51,522 nt of DNA from Alphaproteobacteria bacterium (GTDB taxonomy: Bacteria; Pseudomonadota; Alphaproteobacteria; UBA6615). The stretch lies in assembly GCA_021774445.1 (NCBI GenBank), contig JAJFJA010000053.1, positions 1 through 51,522 of the forward strand. Direction: 5' to 3'. Made by a program: the position numbers and the translations under genes. Numbering within the stretch: the first letter of the stretch is position 1; each line of letters begins with the position of its first letter. Below are positions 8,121 through 16,415 of the stretch, in pieces. Under the pieces are notes generated by a model. It saw nothing but the letters and a program-made list of their open reading frames with translations. It searched no databases and was not told the origin of the DNA.

Positions 8121-8978
8121 ATGCCAAGCGTGTTACAAAAAGAACAGCGCCAAGCCTATGACCGCGACGGCTATATCCTAGTCCGTGAATTCTTCGATAC
8201 TGAGGAAACGGCGCTGCTCCGCGCCGCCATCGACAAGGATCCCGCAATTCGCGGCCATTTCTACGACCGCGGCGATGCCGAGGGCATGACCACGAAGCTG
8301 GCAACTTGGAATCATCCGGGCGACAGCGTCTATGGCATAGCGGCGCGATCCTGCAAGATGGTTGACACCATGGAGGATCTACTCGGCGGGGAGGTGTATC
8401 ACTACCACTCCAAGATCACCGCGAAGGAGCCATATGAGGGTGGTGCCTGGGAATGGCACCAAGATTACGGTTACTGGTACAATAATGGCTGCCTGTTTCC
8501 CTACATGGCATCTGCCATGCTCGCACTCGACAAATGTACGAAAGCAAATGGCTGCCTCCAGGTACTCAAGGGGTCACATGACCTCGGCCGCATCGACCAT
8601 GGATTGCTGGACGGCAATCAAGTCGGCGCGGACGCCAAGCGCGTTGAGCAAGCGCAGCAGCGACTGGAGCGTATCTATTGCGAGATGGACCCCGGTGACG
8701 TCCTGTTTTTCCACTGCAACACGTTGCATCGGTCGGATCAGAACCGCTCACCGGACCGGCGTTGGACCTTGATCTGCTGTTACAACGCCGCGCGCAACAA
8801 CCCTTTCAAGGAGCACCACCACCCCCGTTACACGCCGCTCGAGAAAGTACCCGACACCGCTATCAAGGCGGCGGGTCTGAAGTTTTCCGACCCGAGCCAC
8901 GAAGACGCCTTCCTGCGTAAAGCCAAGGCGCCGCCGGACCTGAAGCGAAAAGGCGGCAAACTGTTCACCAGCGGTTGA
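8121..8978 (+). CDS. Phytanoyl-CoA dioxygenase (PhyH) family protein
   Basis: Second Fe(II)/2-oxoglutarate oxygenase, 285 residues. Metal ligands are His113-x-Asp115 in EWHQDYGYW and His203 in NTLHRSDQN, with an Arg-rich strand (SPDRRW) for 2-oxoglutarate. The HQDYGYWYNNG segment and the conserved VLKGSH resemble the ectoine-hydroxylase/amino-acid side of the family more than the upstream paralogue does. The start at 8121 has GGAG at 8111-8114. Followed after 4 nt by a small ORF, so it probably heads a three-gene unit. Confidence 0.86.
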   Translation: MPSVLQKEQRQAYDRDGYILVREFFDTEETALLRAAIDKDPAIRGHFYDRGDAEGMTTKLATWNHPGDSVYGIAARSCKMVDTMEDLLGGEVYHYHSKITAKEPYEGGAWEWHQDYGYWYNNGCLFPYMASAMLALDKCTKANGCLQVLKGSHDLGRIDHGLLDGNQVGADAKRVEQAQQRLERIYCEMDPGDVLFFHCNTLHRSDQNRSPDRRWTLICCYNAARNNPFKEHHHPRYTPLEKVPDTAIKAAGLKFSDPSHEDAFLRKAKAPPDLKRKGGKLFTSG

Positions 8979-8982
8979 GCCA

Positions 8983-9141
8983 ATGACTAACATGACAAGT
9001 ATCGAACAAGACTGGGCAATCGAGTGCCGCGTAGCGGCCGCCGAAAGCGCGACGCAGGCCGCGCCGACGCTGGAGCGCGCGGGCAGGGTGCTCGGTGAGC
9101 ACACCTGGCAGGGCTCCGTCGCCCCGGTTAGAACCGCTTGA
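8983..9141 (+). CDS. Small 52-codon ORF coupled to the next gene
   Basis: The frame begins MTNMTSIEQDWAIECR and ends GSVAPVRTA. It starts 4 nt after the dioxygenase stop and ends in a TGA that overlaps the TTG start of the next gene (TTGA), a typical coupling arrangement. The composition (acidic start, alanine-rich helix) is plausible for a soluble peptide. No family is recognised. It could instead act as a leader whose translation opens the weak TTG start downstream. Confidence 0.45.
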   Translation: MTNMTSIEQDWAIECRVAAAESATQAAPTLERAGRVLGEHTWQGSVAPVRTA

Positions 9142-10223
9142 CCTTCGCTGATTTTCCGGGCTTCGAGGCTCTCCGCGCGGCCGACTCATCAGCGTCGACC
9201 TTGCCCACCACTGCTGAACGCGAACTTCTCGACCGCCACCGGCCGTGCTTGTTCCTGCCCACCGACCATCCGGGTCCGGTTAGCTTCTACGAAGACTATA
9301 TTGCACAGGGGACTCTGTTTTCCCCGACCGGCGAGCGCATCAGCGGCACCGTTGATCGCGCGTTGCTGAACCAGCACAGGGATATCTCACGAACCCAGTT
9401 TCGTCACGAACCACGCACGGTCCCGCCCAAGCCCGTGGCCTTCGGCCGGATCCGTTATGATCACCTCGACCTGCCGGGCCAAGGCCGCCTCGACTTAACC
9501 TTCCTGACGTATCATTTTGTTTTTCGTCACTCCGGCTTGCCCGCTGGGTTGCCACCCCTGCATTGGACGCTGGCCAAGCTGTTCAATGCCCACATCGATT
9601 GGCACCAACTCGACCATTACACTGCCGCGACCGTCGTCCTAAGCCCGGACAATCGACCGTTCGCGTTGCTCTTACAGCAGCACAACTACCTGCGCAGCTA
9701 CCTGTTCGATAAGGATCTGCCGGCGCCCGCCAATGGCCGGCCTGAAGTCACGGCCGCTATCGGATCCAACGAGCTTTACCCGCAAAGCCCTGAACGCCGC
9801 CGCCGCCGCGCGGTGCCGTTTATCAGCGCCAAGACCGTCGCGTATTTGGTGTTAGGCACGGAACGGCCGCGCATGCAGGCCGACGACATCACCCACGGCC
9901 AATCAGAAGTCCCCTACCAGCTCGAGTTTTTGCCCCCCAATGACGCGTTTTATACGTTCCGTGGCTGGCTCGGCGCGCGGCGCCGGCTGCCGGGGCGTAC
10001 GGGGCCGCCTGGCGCCGACTACAACACCATCCCGGCATTCAAGCCGATGGGTATTCAACTCATGGCCTTCTACTGGCATGACGGCCAAGACGACTACGTC
10101 GACCTCGTCCGCGCCGGCCTATTCCAGACCCGGGACAGCAGGTTTCGCAATCGCATCGATACGACAACATACGCCGCCATCGCGCATCGCTTTGAACGCG
10201 CTCTGCGGCATCGGCCCCTCTAA
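9138..10223 (+). CDS. Unrecognised 361-residue protein
   Basis: No family recognised. The frame is preceded by an in-frame TAG at 9129, so the TTG at 9138 is the first usable start. The protein is soluble-looking and rich in His, Tyr and Arg. Possible metal-binding clusters are HIDWHQLDHY and FYWHDGQDDYVD, and a central segment reads LLLQQHNYLRSYLF. It has no signal peptide and no evident transmembrane helix. It sits directly after a PhyH dioxygenase and the coupled small ORF. Codon use looks like that of its neighbours, arguing that it is a real gene. Confidence 0.65.
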   Translation: MTFADFPGFEALRAADSSASTLPTTAERELLDRHRPCLFLPTDHPGPVSFYEDYIAQGTLFSPTGERISGTVDRALLNQHRDISRTQFRHEPRTVPPKPVAFGRIRYDHLDLPGQGRLDLTFLTYHFVFRHSGLPAGLPPLHWTLAKLFNAHIDWHQLDHYTAATVVLSPDNRPFALLLQQHNYLRSYLFDKDLPAPANGRPEVTAAIGSNELYPQSPERRRRRAVPFISAKTVAYLVLGTERPRMQADDITHGQSEVPYQLEFLPPNDAFYTFRGWLGARRRLPGRTGPPGADYNTIPAFKPMGIQLMAFYWHDGQDDYVDLVRAGLFQTRDSRFRNRIDTTTYAAIAHRFERALRHRPL

Positions 10224-10358
10224 GCGAATAGAGCGCGATCACCAGGTTGGCCTGCATCGCCGGCTCATTCGGGGAATGTCAGTCGAGCACGCGGCGCGCC
10301 TCGACATGTTGATCTTGGGGCGTCAAGCTAGATGAATTCGGGTCAACGGAGAACCATC

Positions 10359-11189
10359 ATGGCCGCGACGTCGACGAATGTGAGCTTCACTGGCTCCATC
10401 CCCGAGGTTTACGACACCTATCTCGGACCGCTCCTGTTCGAGTTTTCTGCCGCTGATTTCGCCCGCCGGGTCGCCGCCGCGTTTGGCCGGCCCGGGAAGG
10501 TGTTGGAGGTTGCCTGTGGCACCGGGATATCCACCCGACATTTGGCGAACGCGCTGCCCGACGGCACGGAAATTGTTGCCACTGACCTCAACGAAGCGAT
10601 GCTGGATCATGCTGCTAAGGTCAACGGAGATTTGCCGGGCGTGACATACAGTCAAGCCGACGCGTTGGACTTGCCCTTTGAAGATGAGAGCTTCGATGCC
10701 GTGGTCTGCCAGTTCGGCGTGATGTTCTTCCCCGACAAGGCCATCGGCATGGGTGAGATGGCCCGGGCGCTGAAGCCTGCAGGCGTGCTGGCCACGAACG
10801 TTTGGGATTCGTTTGATAAGAACCCGGTGGTGCGTGTTATCGATAATGTTGTAAAGAGCTTCTTCAAAACAGATCCCCCGCGGTTTCTTGAGGTTCCGTT
10901 CAGCCTAAGCGATGTCAGCGAAGGACGCCGAATGCTTAGCGATGCGGGCTTTGAGGGCATCGATGTTGCGTATGTGTCCGAATTGGTGGAAACGGCGGAT
11001 CACGCACTTCCGGCACGCGGATTTATCACCGGCAACCCAACCATTTTAGAAATCGAGCGGCGCGCCAAGGTCGGCGTGGAGGAAATTGTGGCTGCCGCCG
11101 CCGCAGCGCTGCACAGCGAGTTTGGGCCGGCGCCGGTCAAGTTGCCATTTCAAGAGATCGTCTATCTCGCGCGCAAACCGAGCGCTTAA
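10359..11189 (+). CDS. Class I SAM-dependent methyltransferase
   Basis: 276 residues. Motif I VLEVACGTGIS, motif II ATDLNEAMLD, and post-motif ADALDLPFEDESFDAVVCQFGVMFFPD are characteristic of the UbiE/Methyltransf_11-type fold. The start is the ATG at 10359, with GGAGA at 10348-10352. The acceptor is unknown. The next gene, an ABC permease, begins 22 nt downstream, so the two may be co-transcribed, an unusual pairing. Confidence 0.87.
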   Translation: MAATSTNVSFTGSIPEVYDTYLGPLLFEFSAADFARRVAAAFGRPGKVLEVACGTGISTRHLANALPDGTEIVATDLNEAMLDHAAKVNGDLPGVTYSQADALDLPFEDESFDAVVCQFGVMFFPDKAIGMGEMARALKPAGVLATNVWDSFDKNPVVRVIDNVVKSFFKTDPPRFLEVPFSLSDVSEGRRMLSDAGFEGIDVAYVSELVETADHALPARGFITGNPTILEIERRAKVGVEEIVAAAAAALHSEFGPAPVKLPFQEIVYLARKPSA

Positions 11190-11211
11190 TGAGGGGACGG
11201 GTTCAGCAGGC

Positions 11212-12261
11212 ATGTCCGACGACGAACAGGCGGCCGCGACCAGGTCGATGGTTGCCCGGTTCGAAATCGAGGACAAAACCGTCCTGCGGCGGGTCCGACT
11301 TTTTCTGCACGCCCGCCCGACCGTGGTTCCCTTCATCGTCCTTCTGATCTCAGTCGTTCTGTTCAGGGCCTTTTCCGGCAGCCAGTTCTTCGATCCCTTC
11401 AACCTATCGCTGGTCCTTCAGCAGGTCACTATTATCGCAATCCTCGCGACCGCGCAGACCCTGATTATCCTGGCCGCCGGTATCGACCTCTCGGTCGGTG
11501 CGATTATGATCCTCTCTTCGGTCCTCATGGCTCGTCTTGCGGTGCTCGCGGGCCTGCCGGTGGAAATTGCCTTCACCCTTGGGCTCCTATGCGGTGTCGC
11601 TTGCGGCTTCATCAACGGCGCACTGGTCACCTTGTTCAAATTGCCGCCGTTCATCGTCACGTTTGGCACTTGGAGCATTTTCGCAGCGCTGTACCTTGGC
11701 TATTCGCGGGGCACCACGATTCGTCAGCAGGACATCGAGGCGACGGCGCCATTCCTGCATTTCACGGGTACGATCATCCAGGTCGGTGACGCGCGCGTTA
11801 CCTACGGCTCTATCCTGCTGATTCTGCTCATAGCACTGATCTGGTATGTGCTGAACCACACCGCGTTTGGGCGTCATATCTATGCCATCGGCGACGACCC
11901 GGACGCCGCAAGCCGCGCCGGCATAAACACTCGGCGCACGCTGATTGCCGTCTACGCGATCGCCGGCTTGATCTGTGCAATCGCGAGCTGGGTTCTGATC
12001 GGCCGCAGCGGCGCGGTGAGCCCGATTGCGAGCAAGTACGCCAATCTCGAGTCGATTACCGCGGTCCTGATCGGCGGTACCAGCCTGTTCGGTGGCCGCG
12101 GTTCGGTCGTCGGCACCCTGGTGGGCGCGCTCATCGTCGGTGTGTACCGCAACGGCCTCGCCCTCGCCGGCGCCCCCGCATTTTGGCAGGTGTTTGCAAT
12201 CGGGTCGCTGATCATCCTCGCCGTTGCACTCGACCAATGGATCAGGAAGATGTCGGCATGA
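11212..12261 (+). CDS. ABC transporter permease, RbsC/FrcC type (no adjacent partners)
   Basis: 349-residue multi-spanning inner-membrane protein of the BPD_transp_2 family. The hallmark segments AAGIDLSVGAIM and LIGGTSLFGGRGSVVGTLVGAL are those of ribose, fructose and related sugar permeases. The start at 11212 is chosen because the first 35 residues are a plausible cytoplasmic tail before the first helix; longer frames run back into the methyltransferase gene. No ATPase or binding-protein gene lies beside it, so it must share components encoded elsewhere or be a relic of a dispersed system. Confidence 0.85.
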   Translation: MSDDEQAAATRSMVARFEIEDKTVLRRVRLFLHARPTVVPFIVLLISVVLFRAFSGSQFFDPFNLSLVLQQVTIIAILATAQTLIILAAGIDLSVGAIMILSSVLMARLAVLAGLPVEIAFTLGLLCGVACGFINGALVTLFKLPPFIVTFGTWSIFAALYLGYSRGTTIRQQDIEATAPFLHFTGTIIQVGDARVTYGSILLILLIALIWYVLNHTAFGRHIYAIGDDPDAASRAGINTRRTLIAVYAIAGLICAIASWVLIGRSGAVSPIASKYANLESITAVLIGGTSLFGGRGSVVGTLVGALIVGVYRNGLALAGAPAFWQVFAIGSLIILAVALDQWIRKMSA

Positions 12262-12341
12262 TGGCCGAAGAGTCGATCGGCGGCGGCGCGCATGCTCAAC
12301 TCGGCGTCCGCAATGCCACCAAGGGGAGGGGGAATAGCTCG

Positions 12342-12917
12342 ATGGAACTCATACTGACCAGCGAACGGCTGCTATTTCGACCTTTGGCCGAAACCGACTT
12401 GGATCTCGGTCTCGCCCTCCTCACCGACCCCGAGGTCACCAGTTATATTGGTGCGGTCCGCACGGCGGAAGAAGTAGGCCGGGAATTGGCCGTCGCGACC
12501 AAGCGCTGCGCCGGCGGCTGCATCGGGGTTTGGTGCGCGATTGATCGGGCGACCCAAGAAAAGCTCGGCACGGCGGTCCTGTTACCGCTGCCCATTGAAG
12601 AAAATGACACCAACTGGGACTTGGTGGCCGGCGACGACCTACCCGATTGTGAAGTGGAAGTCGGCTACATCCTGAAGAAATCCGCATGGGGCAAGGGCTA
12701 TGCGACCGAGGCGTGCAAGCGCCTGTTGAGGTTCGCCTTTGAGCGGACCCAATTGGCCGATGTTGTCGCCGTCACGCACCCGGAAAACACCGCCTCGCAG
12801 CATGTACTTCGGAAGAGTGGTCTTGTCGACGAAGGTCCCCGCCGGGCCTACGCCACGCAATGTCCCGGCTTTCGAATCACCCGCCAGCAATGGTCTCGGC
12901 GTACCGGCACTTCCTAG
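12342..12917 (+). CDS. GNAT-family N-acetyltransferase
   Basis: 191 residues, RimJ/RimL-like (Acetyltransf_3). The opening LTSERLLFRPLAETDLD, the core strand CEVEVGYILKKSAWGKGYATEA containing the acetyl-CoA loop, and HPENTASQHVLRKSGLVDEG are diagnostic. A purine-rich stretch with GGAGG lies 8-14 nt before the ATG. The substrate could be a protein N-terminus, an antibiotic or a metabolite. It lies 80 nt after the permease and may be the last gene of that unit. Confidence 0.85.
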   Translation: MELILTSERLLFRPLAETDLDLGLALLTDPEVTSYIGAVRTAEEVGRELAVATKRCAGGCIGVWCAIDRATQEKLGTAVLLPLPIEENDTNWDLVAGDDLPDCEVEVGYILKKSAWGKGYATEACKRLLRFAFERTQLADVVAVTHPENTASQHVLRKSGLVDEGPRRAYATQCPGFRITRQQWSRRTGTS

Positions 12918-12952
12918 CCGAGAGCGCTCCACGCCTAACGAGACGTGAACGG

Positions 12953-13399
12953 TCAGCGTCGGATCTTCGACAATAGCCGACTCAATTCCCGGAAGTCCCT
13001 AGAATCGAGACCGTTTGCGAAATGCTCCTGGATTGCTGCTTCGTAGGCAGGCCACATCCGTCGCAGCAAATCGCGCCCGCTCCGGGTGATCCTCAGGATT
13101 TGGCCGCGCCCATCCACCTCACTCGGCAGCCGCTCCACATAGCTGGCCTTGACCAGCCGCTCGACCAGGCGCGACAAATTATACTGCGCCAGCAGCATCT
13201 CCCGTTGCAGTTGGAACGGCCTCAGGCCCTTGGACCCAGCTCTCTTTAGCTCCAAGAGTGCGTCATACCAGGATAGTGGGGGCAGGCCGGCGGACTTCAG
13301 GTCGGCCTCCACCCTAATGAGCAAATATTGCGAAACACGCATGACGCCAGCCCACGCCTGTACCGCATCCTTTGAAGGTGTTTTTGTCTTCTTGGTCAC
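12953..13399 (-). CDS. MarR-family transcriptional regulator
   Basis: 148 residues. Winged-helix domain with the recognition region MLLAQYNLSRLVERLV and wing YVERLPSEVDGRGQILRITRSG split around the turn. Starts with GTG. Divergent from a glutathione S-transferase gene across an 82-nt spacer holding two ATGC-N4-GCAT sites, so it probably represses the GST and itself in response to an electrophile or phenolic. Confidence 0.87.
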   Translation of the reverse strand: MTKKTKTPSKDAVQAWAGVMRVSQYLLIRVEADLKSAGLPPLSWYDALLELKRAGSKGLRPFQLQREMLLAQYNLSRLVERLVKASYVERLPSEVDGRGQILRITRSGRDLLRRMWPAYEAAIQEHFANGLDSRDFRELSRLLSKIRR

Positions 13400-13419
13400 G
13401 CAGCCAGGATGGCAGATAG

Positions 13420-13468
13420 TTGACAGTCAATGCAACTGCATTTATATCGGAGGTAGATGCGATTGCAT
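13420..13468 (+). promoter_or_regulatory. Sigma70-type promoter with two MarR-type operators
   Basis: TTGACA (13420-13425), a 17-nt spacer, then TATATC (13443-13448), pointing at the GST gene. The palindrome ATGCAACTGCAT (13430-13441) lies inside the promoter spacer. A second one, ATGCGATTGCAT (13457-13468), lies near the start of transcription, 27 bp centre to centre. Binding at either site would block RNA polymerase. Confidence 0.65.
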
Positions 13469-13481
13469 ATAAGGAGCCGCC

Positions 13482-14180
13482 GTGGACAACCAAGACAGTC
13501 TCACGCTCATTAGCCATCATCTCTGCCCTTACGTGCAGCGGGCCGCGATTTCGCTGGCGGAGAAAGCAGTCCCCTTTAAGCGGATCGATATCGACTTGGC
13601 GAACAAGCCCGCGTGGTTCAGATCTCTCTCACCACTCGGCAAAGTTCCTCTGTTGCGGGTCCGCGAAGCCGGCCGCGAGGTCGCAATCTTCGAATCTGCG
13701 GTCATCCTCGAATATCTCGAGGAAACCCAGCCGCATCCGCTTCATCCCCAGGACCCCCTGAGGCGGGCCCATCACCGCAGTTGGATCGAGTTTGGCTCCT
13801 CGATCCTCAACCGAATTGCCGCGTTCTACAACGCCCCGACCGCGGCTGATCTCGGCAACGAGGCTCAGCGATTGGCCGAGATGTTTGGTCGTGTGGAGTC
13901 GGAGCTGGGCGACGGACCCTGGTTCTCAGGCCAGCGGTTCTCCTTGGTCGACGCTGTCTACGGCCCGATTTTCAGATATTTCGACACCTTCGACGACATT
14001 GATGATTTTTCGGTCTTCCAAGAATCACCGAAAACCAATTCCTGGCGCAGTGCCTTGGCCGGTCGAGGGTCAGTGGCGGCGGCCGTACCCGTAGACTATC
14101 GTGCGCGGTTGCTCTCTTTTGTCAGAAATCGCCGCGGTGCCCTGGCCGCTCGAATAGCGCCCGTTGGGATAGCGTCGTAG
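13482..14180 (+). CDS. Glutathione S-transferase family protein
   Basis: 232 residues. The N-terminal thioredoxin-like half has SHHLCPYVQRAAISL, with the Cys/Ser-type active site, then SPLGKVPLLRV and FESAVILEYLEE, which contact glutathione. The helical C-terminal half follows. The GTG start has AAGGAG 5 nt upstream. Divergent from a MarR regulator with a paired operator, which suggests induced detoxification or ring-opening of an aromatic electrophile; the substrate is unknown. Confidence 0.88.
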   Translation: MDNQDSLTLISHHLCPYVQRAAISLAEKAVPFKRIDIDLANKPAWFRSLSPLGKVPLLRVREAGREVAIFESAVILEYLEETQPHPLHPQDPLRRAHHRSWIEFGSSILNRIAAFYNAPTAADLGNEAQRLAEMFGRVESELGDGPWFSGQRFSLVDAVYGPIFRYFDTFDDIDDFSVFQESPKTNSWRSALAGRGSVAAAVPVDYRARLLSFVRNRRGALAARIAPVGIAS

Positions 14181-14272
14181 CCTCGGATCGCTCGAGCCTT
14201 TTGCGCGCCAAGCCGTGCGGCGATAGGGTATCTGCAACGCGATCCAATTATGCGGCAACAGGGAGAGTTCCT

Positions 14273-15193
14273 ATGAACGATATGTCGGATATTCGGCTTG
14301 CCGGCGACAAGGCGCGGCCCTGGGATTGGCCGGAGGAGAAATGGCGCGGCATCGTCAACAAAGTCCGCGCCGGCCGATCCCTAAAGCCGAAAGTATGGAA
14401 AGATGGCGCCCGGGTCGCGGTGGCGATCTCCTTCGATTCCGACCATGAATCACTGACTCTGCGCTGGGGAGATGAGTCACCGGGGCGTTTGTCCCAGGGT
14501 CAATATGCGGCCCGCGCGGGGATACCCCGTATTCTCAAGTTGCTCGAAAAATATAGCGTTCCGGCAACATTTTTCGTCCCCGCGGTCGTCGCACAGCTTC
14601 ACCCCGATGAACAACGGGAGGTCGTCGCGAGTGGCCATGAGATTGGCATCCATGGTTGGATCCACGAGCTGAACAGCCGCCTCGGTTACGACGTCGAACG
14701 TGACCTGCAGATGCGCTCATCTGAAGCCCTCGAGAAAATCACCGGCGCGCGGCCGGTTGGTCTGCGTACGCCCTCTTGGGATTTCAGTCCATTTACCCTT
14801 ACGATCAGTCGTGAAATGGGGTTGCTTTATGATTCCTCGATGATGGCTGACGACGAGCCTTACGAGTTGCTGGAGGCGGGCGAACCCACCGGCATCGTGG
14901 AGTTGCCAGTTGAATGGATTCGTGACGATGCGGTCTATTTCAACATGGATCGCTTCGCCGGTCTCAGGCCATATACGCCACCTTCGGCCGTGCTCGATGT
15001 CTTCCGACGCGAATTCGATGGCGCGTATGAGGAGGGCGGATTGTTTTTGCTCACCCTTCATCCGCCGATTATTGGCCACCGATCCCGCATACAACTGATC
15101 GAGGAACTGCTGCGGCATATCCGCTCCCATCCGGGAGTCTGGTACGCGACACATGCCGAAATAGCGCAATATTGTAAAGACAACGCCGAGTAG
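14273..15193 (+). CDS. NodB-fold hydrolase (PuuE/HpPgdA/cyclic-imidase-like)
   Basis: 306 residues of the polysaccharide-deacetylase superfamily. The metal site is visible as Asp in ISFDSDHES and the two histidines of GHEIGIHGWIHE; FLLTLHPPIIGH supplies the late catalytic His. The layout, with no signal peptide and a long N-terminal extension before the first strand, matches the group containing PuuE allantoinase and cyclic imide hydrolases rather than secreted chitin deacetylases. GGGAGAG precedes the ATG. Its nearness to a BMP transporter and a Rieske N-dealkylase-like operon makes hydrolysis of a cyclic amide or ureide reasonable, but this is inference. Confidence 0.8.
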   Translation: MNDMSDIRLAGDKARPWDWPEEKWRGIVNKVRAGRSLKPKVWKDGARVAVAISFDSDHESLTLRWGDESPGRLSQGQYAARAGIPRILKLLEKYSVPATFFVPAVVAQLHPDEQREVVASGHEIGIHGWIHELNSRLGYDVERDLQMRSSEALEKITGARPVGLRTPSWDFSPFTLTISREMGLLYDSSMMADDEPYELLEAGEPTGIVELPVEWIRDDAVYFNMDRFAGLRPYTPPSAVLDVFRREFDGAYEEGGLFLLTLHPPIIGHRSRIQLIEELLRHIRSHPGVWYATHAEIAQYCKDNAE

Positions 15194-15240
15194 ACGCCGC
15201 CTCGTTGCTTTGCGAAGGGGGCGGTTATGCGAGCACTCTA

Positions 15241-16263
15241 CTAATCGTCACCTGCAGGAAGGGCACCCGACCCCGCGCCATCTAGGCCGCTGCGCAACAA
15301 TGCGGCGGCCGGTCGCGTGCCGGCGAGTCCGAGCGCATTATTCCTTGTCGTCGTGTAGAGATAGGAGAAAATCTCGTCGAAGTTATCTTGGACGGAATTG
15401 ATCAGGCGCCGCAGGTTCGGATTGCTCAGGCGATGGCTGGAGAACAGCGCGTACATTGGCACGTCGCGCGACCCCCACTGCGGCAGAACGCGCTCCAAGA
15501 GGCCTTCATTTTCCTCCAGCGTGGCGAAGAATGTCGGCAGGAAACAGATCCCGTGATCGTGGATCGCCGCCAATTTTGTAACCCAATAGTCGTTCGACAG
15601 AAACTTCGCCTGAGGCTGTACACTGAATGCCTCACGCCCGTTTTTCAGTTCCCACACTGTCGTCTTGTCGCCGTTGTGGAATCCGATCAAATCGTGGGAC
15701 CGCAGTGTATTCGGCGCTTCCGGGGTACCCCGTTCGTCGAGGTAGCCTCGGCTGGCGTAGAGCGCGAATGAGAAGCTGCCAAGCAGCTTTGCCGTCAGTT
15801 CGGCCACGCGTGGCACCGGCGGTTCGCCGAGATAGAGGATGCAATCCAGGCTGTCCCGGGAACTCAGCAGCGCATCGCCGCGCAAGACCATAACCTCGAC
15901 CCGCAGGTCGGGCTGTTTGCGCGCAAAGTGCAGGACCAGCGGCGCCACTAGATTTGACGTGAACTCGCCGGACGATCCAATTCGTATGGTTCCCGCCGCG
16001 ACCTGCTCGCTACGCCGCGCGGCATCGATGCCCCGCTCGCATGCCCGCCGAATATTCTTCGCATGATCCATGAAATCATGACCGGCTTCGCTCAACTCGA
16101 GCCGGTTCGCGGAACGCAGGAAAAGGGCTGTGCCAATCTCTTCTTCCAGGCGGCGCAGCTGGTGACTGACCGTCGCCTTTGGTTTGCAGGCGACCCGCGC
16201 GGCGGCCGACAGCGATCCGCTGGTGGCGATCTGCAGGAAGATCTGCACGTCATCGAGGAGCAT
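15241..16263 (-). CDS. LysR-family transcriptional regulator
   Basis: 340 residues. N-terminal winged HTH (LDDVQIFLQIATSGSLSAAA, KPKATVSHQLRRLEEEIG) followed by a periplasmic-binding-like effector domain. The ATG at 16263 has GGAGG upstream on the minus strand and matches the usual LysR start. Divergent from the Rieske oxygenase operon, so it is the probable activator of that operon with its substrate or product as coinducer. It converges on the NodB-fold gene. Confidence 0.9.
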   Translation of the reverse strand: MLLDDVQIFLQIATSGSLSAAARVACKPKATVSHQLRRLEEEIGTALFLRSANRLELSEAGHDFMDHAKNIRRACERGIDAARRSEQVAAGTIRIGSSGEFTSNLVAPLVLHFARKQPDLRVEVMVLRGDALLSSRDSLDCILYLGEPPVPRVAELTAKLLGSFSFALYASRGYLDERGTPEAPNTLRSHDLIGFHNGDKTTVWELKNGREAFSVQPQAKFLSNDYWVTKLAAIHDHGICFLPTFFATLEENEGLLERVLPQWGSRDVPMYALFSSHRLSNPNLRRLINSVQDNFDEIFSYLYTTTRNNALGLAGTRPAAALLRSGLDGAGSGALPAGDD

Positions 16264-16415
16264 CCTGCCTCCGTTCAAGATTTCCGAACACTTGTTTCAA
16301 AATAACCATCTGTATCATTCAGTCAATGGACCGTAGCCTGTTCCGGGCCAACGCCAGATTGGAAAAAGCCAGGCTGGCGGTGGTCCTTGGGGATGTTGAG
16401 GCCGGGCGGAGAGAG

